Made by a program: the position numbers and the translations under genes. DNA of 64,000 bases from Rhodoferax sp. BAB1 (GTDB taxonomy: Bacteria > Pseudomonadota > Gammaproteobacteria > Burkholderiales > Burkholderiaceae_C): the NCBI RefSeq assembly GCF_013334205.1, contig NZ_CP054424.1, positions 2,252,001-2,316,000 of the forward strand. The letters run 5' to 3'. Shown here piece after piece: positions 16,690 to 25,597 of this stretch. The notes below the pieces were generated by a model that worked only from the letters and a program-made list of their open reading frames with translations, ran no database searches and was not told the origin of the DNA. Position 1 is the first letter of the stretch; each line of letters opens with the position of its first letter.

Positions 16690-17721
16690 ATGTCTTCTTC
16701 TCAAGTCGCCTCTCACATGGCCACCGTCTATGTGTCCAACGCCGACAGCCGCGAGATCAGCGTGCTGGAGCTGGACAAGCGCGCAGGCACCCTGCGCGCC
16801 CTCCAGACCCTGCCGGTCGGCGGCACGGCCATGCCCCTGGCCCTGAGCCCGGACCAGAAGAAGCTCTACGTGGCCCTGCGTTCCGAACCGTTCACGGTCG
16901 CCGCGTTCAACATAGCCGCCACGGGCCAGCTGAGCCCCTTGGGGCAAGCGCCCCTGCCCGACAGCATGGCCTGGATCGCCACCGACCGCAGCGGGCGCTG
17001 GCTGCTCGCTGCCTCCTATGGCGGCCACCGTGCCAGCGTGTCGCCCATAAGCGCCGACGGCCAACCCGAGGCCGCCGTGCAGATCGTGCCCAATGGCAAA
17101 AACGCCCACGCGGCCCTGCCGGCCCCGGACAACCGCCATGTCTACATCAGCAGCCTGGGCACCGACCAGGTCTTCCAGTGGCGCTTCGACGCGACCACCG
17201 GGCAGCTCACACCCAACGAGCCGCCGGCCCTGGCCGCACGCCCGGGCAGCGGGCCGCGCCACCTGGTGCTGCACCCGAACGGCCGCCACGCCTATCTGCT
17301 CAATGAACTCGACGCCACGGTGGACCTGCTGGACATCGACCATCAGAAGGGCCAGCTGAGCCTGCGCCAGCACTGGCCCACCCTGCCGGCCGGATTCGAT
17401 GGCAAAGCCTGGGCCGCCGACCTGCACCTCACACCCGACGGCCGTTTCCTCTACACCTGCGAACGCAACTCCAGCACCCTGGCCATCTGGCGCGTCGACG
17501 CGGACAGTGGCATGCTCACGCTGGTAGGCCACCAGGCCACCGAGACACAACCCCGCGGTTTCCGGATCGACGCCTCGGGCCAGTGGCTCATCGCGGCCGG
17601 CCAGCTCTCGCATGCGCTCACGCTGTACCGCATCGATGGCGAGAGCGGCCGCCTGACCGCCACCCATCGACTCCCGGTGGGCCAGGGCCCCAACTGGATC
17701 GAGATCGTCGACCGCATCTGA
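16690..17721 (+). CDS. Beta-propeller lactonase (Lactonase_7/YbhE family), probable aldarolactonase
   Basis: A 343-residue seven-bladed beta-propeller of the 6-phosphogluconolactonase (Pgl, YbhE-like) type. The repeated blade pattern is seen as LALSPDQKKLYVALR, IATDRSGRWLLAASYGG, ALPAPDNRHVYISSLG, VLHPNGRHAYLLNE, LHLTPDGRFLYTCER and FRIDASGQWLIAAGQ. NGKNAHAA and GPRHLVLHPNGRHAYLLNEL carry the His, Arg and Glu residues of the active-site region. No signal peptide is visible, so it is cytoplasmic. Placed between udh and garD, it likely opens the galactaro- or glucarolactone made by uronate dehydrogenase. Start at 16690 or the in-frame ATG at 16717 (MATVYVSN, which matches the fold boundary better). 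Confidence 0.85.
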   Translation: MSSSQVASHMATVYVSNADSREISVLELDKRAGTLRALQTLPVGGTAMPLALSPDQKKLYVALRSEPFTVAAFNIAATGQLSPLGQAPLPDSMAWIATDRSGRWLLAASYGGHRASVSPISADGQPEAAVQIVPNGKNAHAALPAPDNRHVYISSLGTDQVFQWRFDATTGQLTPNEPPALAARPGSGPRHLVLHPNGRHAYLLNELDATVDLLDIDHQKGQLSLRQHWPTLPAGFDGKAWAADLHLTPDGRFLYTCERNSSTLAIWRVDADSGMLTLVGHQATETQPRGFRIDASGQWLIAAGQLSHALTLYRIDGESGRLTATHRLPVGQGPNWIEIVDRI

Positions 17722-17724
17722 CAT

Positions 17725-19287
17725 ATGAACGCCTTACCCATCATCATCCGCATGCAGGCCACGGACAACGTGGCCATCGTCGCCAACGAGGGCGGCCTGC
17801 CGGCCGGCACTGCCCTGCCCGCCGAGGGCATCACCCTGCGCGACAAGGTGCCGCAGGCGCACAAGGTCGCGCTGGTCGACATCGCGGCCGGCGCCACCGT
17901 CATCCGCTACGGCGTGCCCATCGGCTACGCCAAGACCGCCATCCCCGCCGGCAGCTGGGTGCACGAACGCCTGCTGGACATGCCTGCGGCGCGCGAGCTG
18001 CAGGGCCTGCCCATGGCCACCGTCAAGCCGGCCCCGCTGCCGCCGCTGGAGGGCTACACCTTCGAGGGTTACCGCAACGCCGACGGCTCGGTGGGCACAC
18101 GCAATCTGCTGGCCATCACCACCACCGTGCAGTGCGTGGCCGGCGTCGTCGAGATCGCCGTCGAACGCATCCGCAAGGAACTGCTGCCCAGGTACCCCAA
18201 CGTGGACGGTGTCGTGGGCCTGGAACACAGCTACGGCTGCGGCGTGGCCATCGACGCACCCGAGGCACCGATCCCGATCCGCACGCTGCGCAACATCAGC
18301 CTCAACCCCAACTTCGGTGGTGAGGTCATGGTGGTCAGCCTGGGCTGCGAGAAGCTGCAGCCCGAGCGCCTGCTGCCCCCGGGCAGCATCCCCATCAGCG
18401 GTGACGCCAAGGAAACCGCGCTCGACGTGGTCTGCCTGCAGGACGCCGCACATGTGGGTTTCATGAGCATGATCGACCACGTCGTCGCGCAGGCTGACGT
18501 GCACCTGAAGCGCCTCAACGCCCGCCGCCGCGAAACGGTACCTGCCAGCGAGCTGGTGGTGGGCGTGCAGTGCGGCGGCAGCGATGCCTTCAGCGGCGTC
18601 ACAGCCAACCCGGCCGTGGGTTATATGGCCGACCTGCTGGTGCGCGCCGGTGCCACCATCATGTTCAGCGAGAACACCGAGGTGCGCGACGCCGTGGAAC
18701 AGCTCACCAGCCGCGCCGCCACACCCGAGGTGGCCGAGGCCATCGTGCGTGAACTGGGCTGGTACGACCAGTACCTGGAACGCGGCCGTGTGGACCGCGC
18801 CGCCAACACCACGCCGGGCAACAAGGCCGGCGGCCTCTCGAACATCGTCGAGAAGGCCATGGGCTCCATCATCAAGAGCGGCACCGCGCCCATCGCCCAC
18901 GTGCTCTCGCCCGGCAACAAGCTGGCCCGTGAACAACGCGGCCTGGTCTACGCCGCCACGCCCGCGAGCGACTTCATCTGCGGCACGCTGCAGCTGGCTG
19001 CGGGCATGAACCTGCACGTCTTCACCACGGGCCGCGGCACGCCTTATGGCCTGGCCGAATGCCCTGTGGTCAAGGTGGCCACGCGCACCGAGCTGGCCCG
19101 CCGCTGGCACGACCTCATGGACATGAACGCCGGCCGTGTGGCCGATGGCGAAATCAACATCGAGGAAGCCGGCTGGGAGCTTTTCCAGCTTTTGCTCGAT
19201 GTGGCCAGCGGCAAGAAGAAGACCTGGGCCGAGCAGTGGAAGCTGCACAACGCCCTGGTGCTGTTCAACCCGGCACCGGTGACCTGA
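17725..19287 (+). CDS. garD: Galactarate dehydratase
   Basis: A 520-residue UxaA/GarD family enzyme that dehydrates galactarate (mucate) to 5-dehydro-4-deoxyglucarate. The N-terminal about 90 residues form a SAF domain ([20 protein letters not shown]). The catalytic domain begins [15 protein letters not shown], then [12 protein letters not shown] with a metal-binding His and Cys, [30 protein letters not shown] and [23 protein letters not shown]. These are all conserved in GarD/UxaA. It is last in the rightward operon, 3 bp after the lactonase stop, and converges with the GGDEF gene. Together with gudD it feeds KdgD. Confidence 0.94.
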   Translation: MNALPIIIRMQATDNVAIVANEGGLPAGTALPAEGITLRDKVPQAHKVALVDIAAGATVIRYGVPIGYAKTAIPAGSWVHERLLDMPAARELQGLPMATVKPAPLPPLEGYTFEGYRNADGSVGTRNLLAITTTVQCVAGVVEIAVERIRKELLPRYPNVDGVVGLEHSYGCGVAIDAPEAPIPIRTLRNISLNPNFGGEVMVVSLGCEKLQPERLLPPGSIPISGDAKETALDVVCLQDAAHVGFMSMIDHVVAQADVHLKRLNARRRETVPASELVVGVQCGGSDAFSGVTANPAVGYMADLLVRAGATIMFSENTEVRDAVEQLTSRAATPEVAEAIVRELGWYDQYLERGRVDRAANTTPGNKAGGLSNIVEKAMGSIIKSGTAPIAHVLSPGNKLAREQRGLVYAATPASDFICGTLQLAAGMNLHVFTTGRGTPYGLAECPVVKVATRTELARRWHDLMDMNAGRVADGEINIEEAGWELFQLLLDVASGKKKTWAEQWKLHNALVLFNPAPVT

Positions 19288-19297
19288 GGCAGCCCCC

Positions 19298-20707
19298 TCA
19301 GAGCGCCGCAGGCCGGCTGAAACCGCCGGTTTCCGGTGCAACCCCAAGGCCGGCATTGAAGATGCGGTAGCACTTGCGGCCGGCCGCCTTGGCCTCGTAG
19401 AGCGCCGCGTCCGCGGCCTGCAGCAGTGCCTCACCGGTGTCGCCGTCCTGCGGCCCCATGGCAATGCCGATGCTGCCGCCGGCGGACACCGTCTCATGGC
19501 CTATCGTCACCGGCTGCAACAAAGCCTCCAGCACCTTGTCGGCGATCAGGGCGGCCGTCTCCGAGTTGTCGACCTCCTCGGCCAGCACGACAAACTCGTC
19601 ACCGCCCAGCCGCGCCACCGTGTCGATGCTGCGGATGGCCCCGGTGATGCGGCGCGCCATCTCACGCAGGAACAGATCGCCGGCGGCGTGCCCCATCACG
19701 TCGTTGATGCGCTTGAAGTTGTCCAGGTCGATGAACATCACCGCCACCGAGGTCTTGCGACGGAAGGCATTGCGGATCGCATGATCGAGCCGCTCGTGGA
19801 ACAACAGGCGATTGGGCAGGCCGGTCAGCGCGTCGTGGGTGGCCTTGTCGCGCAGTTCCAGGGTCACGTTCTCGCGGCGGGTGACGTCGTAGATCAGGCC
19901 GTACCAGCCGACCACACGCGCGGAATCGGCCGCCTGGCGTGGCACCAGCGTGACTTCCACCGTGCACCAGACGCCGTCCGGCGCCAGCCTGCGCATGCTG
20001 AACTCGACCACGTCCCCCCGCAGCACGGCGGACTGGTAGGTCGAGAAATCGCGCACCGTGCCCCCGCCCAGCAGTTCCACCATGGGCGTGCCCAGCAGGG
20101 CCTGCGCGGGTTTGCCGAAAAACAGGGCCAGGCGCTGGTTGACGAAAACACAGCGGCCCTGCACGTCACATTCGAACACCAGGCCCGGCAGGTGATCGGC
20201 CAGCAGGCGCAGGTCGGTTTCGCGGGCCCGTGCGGCCTGCAGATCCAGCTGGTCCTGCTTGTGCAGCTGCCGCATCCCGGCATAACGCTCGAGAAAGGCC
20301 AGCAGCAGGACCAGGGTCATCACCATGCTCCCCCCCATGGCGAGCAGCAGGGTCACGGCCGAGGACGTCACGGAGCCCGGCCCCGCATGAGCCAACAGGC
20401 CCATGGCCTGCCCCGCGGCCAGCGCCACGACGGCCAGGCAGCTGAACACAAACAGGGTGATGCCATAACCCGTGCCCAGGGCCCAGGCCGAAAAGACCAG
20501 CAGTACCGGATAGGCCACGAGATAGGCCATCGACAGGCCCGGAACCAGGAAAGCGAGCAGGGTGACCCCCAGCCAGCCGCCCAGGACCAGCAGGCGCAGG
20601 GCCCGCAAGCCACCCCAGACACGTGAGGACCGGCCCACGAGCAACTCCGGGTATTCCTCCGCGGGTGCGCGCCAGGCAGGAAACTCTCCAGGTCGGCCTG
20701 TATCCAT
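19298..20707 (-). CDS. Membrane PAS-GGDEF diguanylate cyclase
   Basis: A 469-residue protein. Residues about 30-155 hold four to five hydrophobic segments in two clusters (LRLLVLGGWLGVTLLAFLV and following), suggesting a membrane sensor. A PAS domain follows at about 170-290 (DHLPGLVFECDVQGRCVFVN). The GGDEF domain occupies the C-terminal 170 residues with an intact active site (ARLGGDEFVVL) and an inhibitory RxxD site five residues before it (RSID). It should make cyclic di-GMP with product inhibition. I choose 20707 as start because AAAGGGAGAAC precedes it; the longer frame from 20815 lacks such a site. Its gene converges with garD and appears to be a stand-alone unit. Confidence 0.92.
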   Translation of the reverse strand: MDTGRPGEFPAWRAPAEEYPELLVGRSSRVWGGLRALRLLVLGGWLGVTLLAFLVPGLSMAYLVAYPVLLVFSAWALGTGYGITLFVFSCLAVVALAAGQAMGLLAHAGPGSVTSSAVTLLLAMGGSMVMTLVLLLAFLERYAGMRQLHKQDQLDLQAARARETDLRLLADHLPGLVFECDVQGRCVFVNQRLALFFGKPAQALLGTPMVELLGGGTVRDFSTYQSAVLRGDVVEFSMRRLAPDGVWCTVEVTLVPRQAADSARVVGWYGLIYDVTRRENVTLELRDKATHDALTGLPNRLLFHERLDHAIRNAFRRKTSVAVMFIDLDNFKRINDVMGHAAGDLFLREMARRITGAIRSIDTVARLGGDEFVVLAEEVDNSETAALIADKVLEALLQPVTIGHETVSAGGSIGIAMGPQDGDTGEALLQAADAALYEAKAAGRKCYRIFNAGLGVAPETGGFSRPAAL

Positions 20708-20875
20708 GTTCTCCCTTTGCCCTTTACGGGTGCTGCGCCGCATATTAGCGTGCAGCACCTGCACTGTCACCCGGAAGACGCCCTGGAAGGCGCTGTCGTT
20801 ACAACTTGCCGGCAAGGCCGGGATGGGCCAGGTCTGCGCCGCCGTGAAGGCCGCGCTCTGGCCGGCTGAGCCAGC

Positions 20876-21142
20876 TCAGGTTCCGGGTGGCGAGCCACCG
20901 GCTGGCCGCTCGTCCCGGGGGTGCGGCTCCTCGCGCAAGAGCCGCCAGCCCAGCCACATGCTGACCAGGGCATTGCCGAGCAGGAAGAGCAGCACCAGTC
21001 CCAGCCCCAGGGTGTTGAGAGGTTTGCTCTGGACGATCCAGGAGAGCATGGCCGACAGCCCATTGAGCGCCATGATCATCCAGAACAGCGGATGGCGCGG
21101 CTGAAACAGGCGCGACCACTTCAACGGCCCCTGGGTGCCCAT
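20876..21142 (-). CDS. Small two-helix membrane protein of unknown function
   Basis: An 88-residue protein with two predicted transmembrane helices (about residues 20-37 and 45-66) and a charged, Pro-rich C-terminal tail (LLREEPHPRDERPAGG). The ATG lies 4 bp after the pmbA stop on the same strand, so it is probably cotranscribed with pmbA. I do not recognise the family. Coding potential is supported by position and clear hydrophobic pattern but not by homology. Confidence 0.6.
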   Translation of the reverse strand: MGTQGPLKWSRLFQPRHPLFWMIMALNGLSAMLSWIVQSKPLNTLGLGLVLLFLLGNALVSMWLGWRLLREEPHPRDERPAGGSPPGT

Positions 21143-21146
21143 GGCC

Positions 21147-22526
21147 TCAGCTGCCCGCCACCTTCATGCGGTTGACCAGGATGGAGCCCACGGTCTTCGC
21201 GCCGTAGTTGTAGGCGTCGGCCCCCACGGCCGTGATGCCCATGAGCATGTCCTTCATGTTGCCGGCGATGGTGATCTCCTCCACCGGGTAGGCGATGCGG
21301 CCCTTCTCGACCCAGAAACCGCTGGCGCCACGCGAGTAGTCGCCGGTCACGTAGTTCACGCCCTGGCCCATCAGTTCGGTGACGAAGAGGCCGGTGCCCA
21401 GCTTTTTCAGCATGGCGTCCAGGTCGTCACCCGCCTTGGTGAGGCGCGAGCTCAGGATCAGGTTGTGCGAACCGCCGGCGTTGCCCGTGGTTTTCATGCC
21501 CAGCTTGCGCGCCGAATAGCTGCTCAGGAAGTAGCCCTGCACGCGGCCGGCGTTGATGACCGAACGCGGCTGGACCCGCACGCCTTCCTCGTCGAAGGGC
21601 GAGCTGCCCTTGCCGCGCAGCAGGAAGGGGTCTTCCAGCAGGTCGATGTGCGCCGGCAGCACCTGCTGGCCCAGCGAGTCCAGCAGGAAGGAGCTTTTGC
21701 GGTACAGCGCCCCGCCGCTCAGGGCCTGCACCAGCGCGCCCAGCAGGCCTGCGGCCAGCGGCGACTCGAACAGCACCGGCACTTCGCGGGTGCTGATCTT
21801 GCGCGCCTTCAGGCGGCTGAGCGCGCGCTCGGCAGCGTAACGGCCGATGGCCTCGGGCAGGGCCAGGTCTTCCGGGTGGCGGTGAGAGCTGTACCAGTAG
21901 TCGCGCTGCATGCCGGCACCCTTGCCGGCAATCGGCGAGACCGAGATGGAGTGGCGCGAGCTGGGGTAACCCCCGCGGAAACCGCGCGTGTGCGCGCTGA
22001 AGAAATGCGACTGCTGGGCCGACACCGCCGCCCCCTCGCTGTTGGTGATGCGCTTGTCGGTGGCAAAGGCCGCGGCCTCGGTGGTGCGCGCCAGTTCGGC
22101 GGCCTGGGCGCTGTCGATGGCCCAGGGGTGGAACAGGTCCAGCTCGCGCTGCGTGTCGGCATGCGAGGCGATGTCTTCGGCGTCGGGCAGGCCGGCCACC
22201 GGGTCTTCGGCGGTGAAGCGCGCGATGTCGTAGGCCGCCTGCACGGTCTGCTCGATGGCGGCGCGCGAGAAGTCGGAGGTGCTGGCATTGCCGCGGCGCT
22301 GGCCCAGGTAGACAGTGACACCCAGGGACTTGTCGCGGTTGCGCTCCACGTTCTCCAGTTCGCCCTTGCGCACCGAAACGCTCAGGCCGCAGCCCTCGGA
22401 GGCCTCGGCACCGGCGTCGGTGGCGCCGAGCTTTTTGGCGTGCGCCAGCGCGGCGTCCACGAGTTCTGCGAAATAGTCACGGCTGTAGCTGAAGCCGCTT
22501 TCGGCACGGGGATCGGGTTTGTTCAT
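21147..22526 (-). CDS. pmbA: Metalloprotease PmbA/TldE
   Basis: A 459-residue TldE/PmbA protein, partner of TldD in the heterodimeric zinc protease that trims unfolded or modified peptides (microcin B17 maturation, CcdA turnover in E. coli). Visible family segments are SVRKGELENVERNRDKSLGVTVYLGQRRG in the N-terminal half (activity regulator fold), VPVLFESPLAAGLLGALVQALSG, and the C-terminal SYSARKLGMKTTGNAGG with FVTELMGQGVNYVTGDYSRGASGFWVEKG. TldE does not carry the HExxH of TldD, as expected. It is divergent from darP (62-bp gap), the usual arrangement in betaproteobacteria. Confidence 0.93.
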   Translation of the reverse strand: MNKPDPRAESGFSYSRDYFAELVDAALAHAKKLGATDAGAEASEGCGLSVSVRKGELENVERNRDKSLGVTVYLGQRRGNASTSDFSRAAIEQTVQAAYDIARFTAEDPVAGLPDAEDIASHADTQRELDLFHPWAIDSAQAAELARTTEAAAFATDKRITNSEGAAVSAQQSHFFSAHTRGFRGGYPSSRHSISVSPIAGKGAGMQRDYWYSSHRHPEDLALPEAIGRYAAERALSRLKARKISTREVPVLFESPLAAGLLGALVQALSGGALYRKSSFLLDSLGQQVLPAHIDLLEDPFLLRGKGSSPFDEEGVRVQPRSVINAGRVQGYFLSSYSARKLGMKTTGNAGGSHNLILSSRLTKAGDDLDAMLKKLGTGLFVTELMGQGVNYVTGDYSRGASGFWVEKGRIAYPVEEITIAGNMKDMLMGITAVGADAYNYGAKTVGSILVNRMKVAGS

Positions 22527-22588
22527 GGCGCAGCTATGATACTTGGCCGTGCATCGCCCTACGGCGTCACACAGCTTTTCCAGAATAC

Positions 22589-23239
22589 ATGTCCCGCAAA
22601 CCCAAAAAAGGCTATTACGTCAAAGGCCAGTTCGTCGCCGAAGGCAGCGAACTCGACCTGGAGCTCAAGCGTGAGCTCCGGGGCGACACCGACGTCAGCC
22701 GCACCGACCTCAAGCGCGAGAGCACCGAGCTGCAGAAACTCGGCGAATCCCTGCTGAACCTGCGCGCCGACCTGCGGGACAAGCTCAACCTGCCGGACAA
22801 GTTGATCGAAGCCCTGGCCGAGGCCAAGCGCATCACCAACTTCGAGGGCAAGCGCCGCCAGATGCAGTTCGTCGGCAAGCTCATGCGCCAGCTCGACCCC
22901 GCCGTGCTGGACGCCGCGCGCGCCGCCCTGGTCGAGCAGCACATGCCCTCGGCCCGCGAAACCGCCCTGCTGCACACGGCAGAACAATGGCGCGACCGCC
23001 TGATCGCCGACGACGAGGCCGTGGCCGCCTGGATCAAGGATTTCCCGCAGACCGACACCCAGCAGCTGCGCGCCCTGGTGCGCCAGGCCCGCAAGGACGC
23101 CATCCCCGCGGACAAGGCCGCCGTGTCACAAGGCCTGGCCCCGCGCCAGGGCCGCGCCTACCGCGAGGTCTTCCAGCTGGTGCGTGAACTGCTGGCCTCG
23201 GTCGACGCCGAAGCCGAAGCCGGAGAAGACGATGAGTGA
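22589..23239 (+). CDS. darP: Ribosome biogenesis factor DarP (YjgA, DUF615)
   Basis: A 216-residue, highly charged, mostly helical protein matching the YjgA/DUF615 family. LKRESTELQKLGESLLNL, LPDKLIEALAEAKRITNFEGKRRQMQFVGKLMR and LRALVRQARKD are the conserved helices. DarP acts in late 50S subunit assembly. The C-terminus is acidic. The N-terminus SRKPKKGYYVKGQFV is basic, as in homologues. It is next to divergent pmbA and overlaps mogA by 8 bp. Confidence 0.93.
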   Translation: MSRKPKKGYYVKGQFVAEGSELDLELKRELRGDTDVSRTDLKRESTELQKLGESLLNLRADLRDKLNLPDKLIEALAEAKRITNFEGKRRQMQFVGKLMRQLDPAVLDAARAALVEQHMPSARETALLHTAEQWRDRLIADDEAVAAWIKDFPQTDTQQLRALVRQARKDAIPADKAAVSQGLAPRQGRAYREVFQLVRELLASVDAEAEAGEDDE

Positions 23240-23912
23240 TCCCCTGAGCGCAGCCGGGCCGTCCCAAGGCGCGAACACCCCCTCGGGGGGCAGCGCAACA
23301 CACGCAGTGGCAAGCGTGGGGGCCAAATTCGATGCCATCAAGATCGGCATCGTCTCCATCAGCGACCGCGCCTCCACCGGCGTCTACGAAGACAAGGGCC
23401 TGCCCGCCTTGCAGGACTGGCTGACGCGCGCGCTGAAGAACCCCATCACTTTCGAGCCGCGCCTGATCCCCGACGAGCAGGCGCGCATCAGCGCCACGCT
23501 GATCGAGCTGGTGGATGCTGGCTGTTCCCTGGTGCTCACCACCGGCGGCACCGGCCCCGCGCTGCGCGACGTCACACCCGAGGCCACGCTGGCCGTGGCG
23601 CACAAGGAGATGCCTGGTTTTGGCGAGCAGATGCGCCAGATCAGCCTGAAATTCGTGCCCACCGCCATCCTCTCGCGCCAGGTGGCCGTGATCCGGGACA
23701 AGAGCCTGATCATCAACCTGCCCGGGCAACCGAAGTCCATCCAGGAAACGCTGGAAGGCCTGAAGGACGCTGAGGGCAAATCCATCGTGGCCGGCATCTT
23801 TGCCGCCGTGCCCTACTGCGTGGATCTGATCGGCGGGCCCTACATGGAAACGAACGACGCGGTCTGCAAGGCCTTCCGGCCCAAGTCGGCCATCCGCCCG
23901 CCCAAGGCCTGA
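23232..23912 (+). CDS. mog: Molybdopterin adenylyltransferase MogA
   Basis: A 226-residue (from 23232) MoaB/Mog-family protein. IGIVSISDRASTGVYEDKG is the N-terminal fingerprint, LVLTTGGTGPALRDVTPEAT the molybdopterin-binding loop and LIINLPGQPKSIQETL the C-terminal motif. It adenylylates molybdopterin before molybdenum insertion. The first about 30 residues (SDPLSAAGPSQGANTPSGG...) are low complexity, unlike other MogA proteins, and are encoded by a repeat-like sequence. The GTG at 23316, which gives VGAKFDAIKIG, may be the original start. The ATG at 23232 overlaps the darP stop by 8 bp, which would couple translation. Confidence 0.9.
   Translation: MSDPLSAAGPSQGANTPSGGSATHAVASVGAKFDAIKIGIVSISDRASTGVYEDKGLPALQDWLTRALKNPITFEPRLIPDEQARISATLIELVDAGCSLVLTTGGTGPALRDVTPEATLAVAHKEMPGFGEQMRQISLKFVPTAILSRQVAVIRDKSLIINLPGQPKSIQETLEGLKDAEGKSIVAGIFAAVPYCVDLIGGPYMETNDAVCKAFRPKSAIRPPKA
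23250..23323 (+). repeat. Comamonadaceae-type intergenic repeat inside the mogA 5' end
   Basis: The stretch contains CCCCCTCGGGGGGCAGCGC followed by AAGCGTGGGGGCC. From memory this C-rich/G-rich pattern recurs in many intergenic regions of Acidovorax-related genomes; no second copy is in this window, so the assignment rests on recall alone. It is in frame and would add about 28 residues to MogA. Confidence 0.4.
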
Positions 23913-23926
23913 GCAGGCCCTGAGCC

Positions 23927-24805
23927 GTGCCCCTGTCGCACATCCTGCTGGCGCTGGCCGTGGTCGCGGTCTGGGGCACCAACTTCGTCGTCATCAAGTT
24001 CGGGCTGACCGAGCTGCCGCCCCTGCTGCTGGCGACCCTGCGTTTTGTGCTCAGCGCCCTGCCCTGGCTGCTCTTCATCAAGCGCCCGGCCGTGGCCTGG
24101 CGCTACCTGGTGAGCTACGGGGTCTTCATCGGCTTCATGTTCGGCCTGCTCTTCCTGGCCATGCGCAACGATGTGTCGCCGGGCCTGGCTTCGCTGCTGA
24201 TGCAGTCGCAGGTCTTCATGACCCTGCTGCTGGTGGCCTGGCTGCAGCACGAGCGCATGCCGCGTGTGCAGTTCGGCGGCCTGGCGCTGGCCACCCTGGG
24301 TTTTGCATTGATCGCCTGGCAGAGCTTCCACCAGACCCACACCGACGTCACACCCCTGGGCCTGACCCTGGCCCTGGGCGGCGCCCTGTGCTGGGCCTGC
24401 GGCAATGTGCTCGCGCGCAGCATCGGCAAGGTAGACATGCTGGGGTTCATGGTCTGGAGCAGCGTCTTCGCCGTGCCGCCGCTGCTCATCCTGAGCCTCT
24501 GGTTCGAAGGGCCGGCCGCCATCACCGATGCGCTGCCGCGCGCCAGCCTGGCGGCCTGGGCGGCCATCGTGTGGCAGGCGGTGGGCAACACCCTGTTCGG
24601 TTTTGGCGCCTGGGGCTGGCTGCTGGCGCGGCACCCGGCCGCCACCATCACGCCCATGGCCCTGCTGATCCCCATCTTCGGCATGGGCAGCTCGGCCCTG
24701 CTGCTGGGTGAACCCCTGCAGGCCTGGAAGCTGATGGCCGCCGCACTGGTGATGGGCGGGCTGGCCGTCAACGTGCTGGGCGCACGCGTGACCGGAAAAA
24801 CCTGA
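23927..24805 (+). CDS. DMT-superfamily (EamA) exporter
   Basis: A 292-residue inner-membrane protein with ten hydrophobic segments arranged as two EamA repeats: residues about 3-135 (ALAVVAVWGTNFVVIKFG to LGFALIAWQSF) and 143-288 (LGLTLALGGALCWACGNVLAR to ALVMGGLAVNVLGA). The N-terminal WGTNFV and the second-repeat PIFGMGSSALLLGEPLQAW are typical. The start codon is GTG, 14 bp after the mogA stop. E. coli EamA exports O-acetylserine and cysteine; this gene is convergent with cysE, a suggestive but weak link. Substrate unknown. Confidence 0.88.
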   Translation: MPLSHILLALAVVAVWGTNFVVIKFGLTELPPLLLATLRFVLSALPWLLFIKRPAVAWRYLVSYGVFIGFMFGLLFLAMRNDVSPGLASLLMQSQVFMTLLLVAWLQHERMPRVQFGGLALATLGFALIAWQSFHQTHTDVTPLGLTLALGGALCWACGNVLARSIGKVDMLGFMVWSSVFAVPPLLILSLWFEGPAAITDALPRASLAAWAAIVWQAVGNTLFGFGAWGWLLARHPAATITPMALLIPIFGMGSSALLLGEPLQAWKLMAAALVMGGLAVNVLGARVTGKT

Positions 24806-24814
24806 AGCAGCGGC

Positions 24815-25588
24815 TTACTTGCCGACGAGCTGGTTGAGCTTGTCTTTCTCGAAGTGCTCGGTACGTGCGGCATCGCCGGGCACGCAGTCGGACGCCGGCC
24901 TGCCCGAGGAGAGTTTTTCGATGGCCTGCCACAGCAGGGCGATCTGGTGCTCCTGCGAGCCCGCGTTGTCGATCAGGCCCTTCATGGCCTGGCTCAGCGG
25001 ATCGTCGTCCAGCGTGATGCCGTAGGCCGTGAACTTCTTCTCCGTGCCCGTCACGTCGGCGCTGGCACCGTCTTTGGACGGGATGATGCGCGCCGGGATG
25101 CCCACGGCCGTGGCGCCCGCCGGCACCGGCTTGATCACCACCGCGTTGCTGCCGATCTTGGCACCGTCACCGACCTCGAAACCGCCCAGCACCTTGGCGC
25201 CGGCGCTCACCACCACATCCTTGCCCAGCGTGGGGTGGCGCTTGGTGCCCTTGTAGAGCGAGGTGCCGCCCAGCGTGACGCCGTGGTAGATGGTGCAACC
25301 GTCGCCCACCTCGGCGGTCTCGCCGATCACCACGCCCATGCCGTGGTCGATGAACACACGCTGGCCGATCTTCGCGCCCGGGTGGATCTCGATGCCCGTG
25401 AACCAGCGAGCGATGTGCGAGATGAAACGCCCCAGCCACTTGAGGCCGTGGGTCCAGCACCAGTGGCCCCAACGGTGCATCACGATGGCGTGCAGGCCGG
25501 GGTAGCAGGTCAGCACCTCCCAGGCGCTGCGGGCGGCCGGGTCGCGGTCGAGGATGCACTGGATGTCGGAGCGGAGGCGGGCAAACAT
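24815..25588 (-). CDS. cysE: Serine O-acetyltransferase CysE
   Basis: A 257-residue hexapeptide-repeat acetyltransferase that makes O-acetylserine for cysteine synthesis. The N-terminal helical region ([40 protein letters not shown]) is followed by the left-handed beta-helix ([54 protein letters not shown]). The catalytic Asp/His pairs FIDHG and YHGV are intact. The C-terminus after IPARII is longer than in minimal CysE (about 75 extra residues, helical and charged). It follows trmJ by 9 bp and is probably cotranscribed with it. Confidence 0.94.
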   Translation of the reverse strand: MFARLRSDIQCILDRDPAARSAWEVLTCYPGLHAIVMHRWGHWCWTHGLKWLGRFISHIARWFTGIEIHPGAKIGQRVFIDHGMGVVIGETAEVGDGCTIYHGVTLGGTSLYKGTKRHPTLGKDVVVSAGAKVLGGFEVGDGAKIGSNAVVIKPVPAGATAVGIPARIIPSKDGASADVTGTEKKFTAYGITLDDDPLSQAMKGLIDNAGSQEHQIALLWQAIEKLSSGRPASDCVPGDAARTEHFEKDKLNQLVGK

Positions 25589-25597
25589 ATGGCTAGT

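Noticed and set aside
17734..19497. A 587-codon open frame opposite garD
   Set aside because: GarD motifs are on the plus strand; the reverse frame crosses the garD and GGDEF genes without any recognisable domain.
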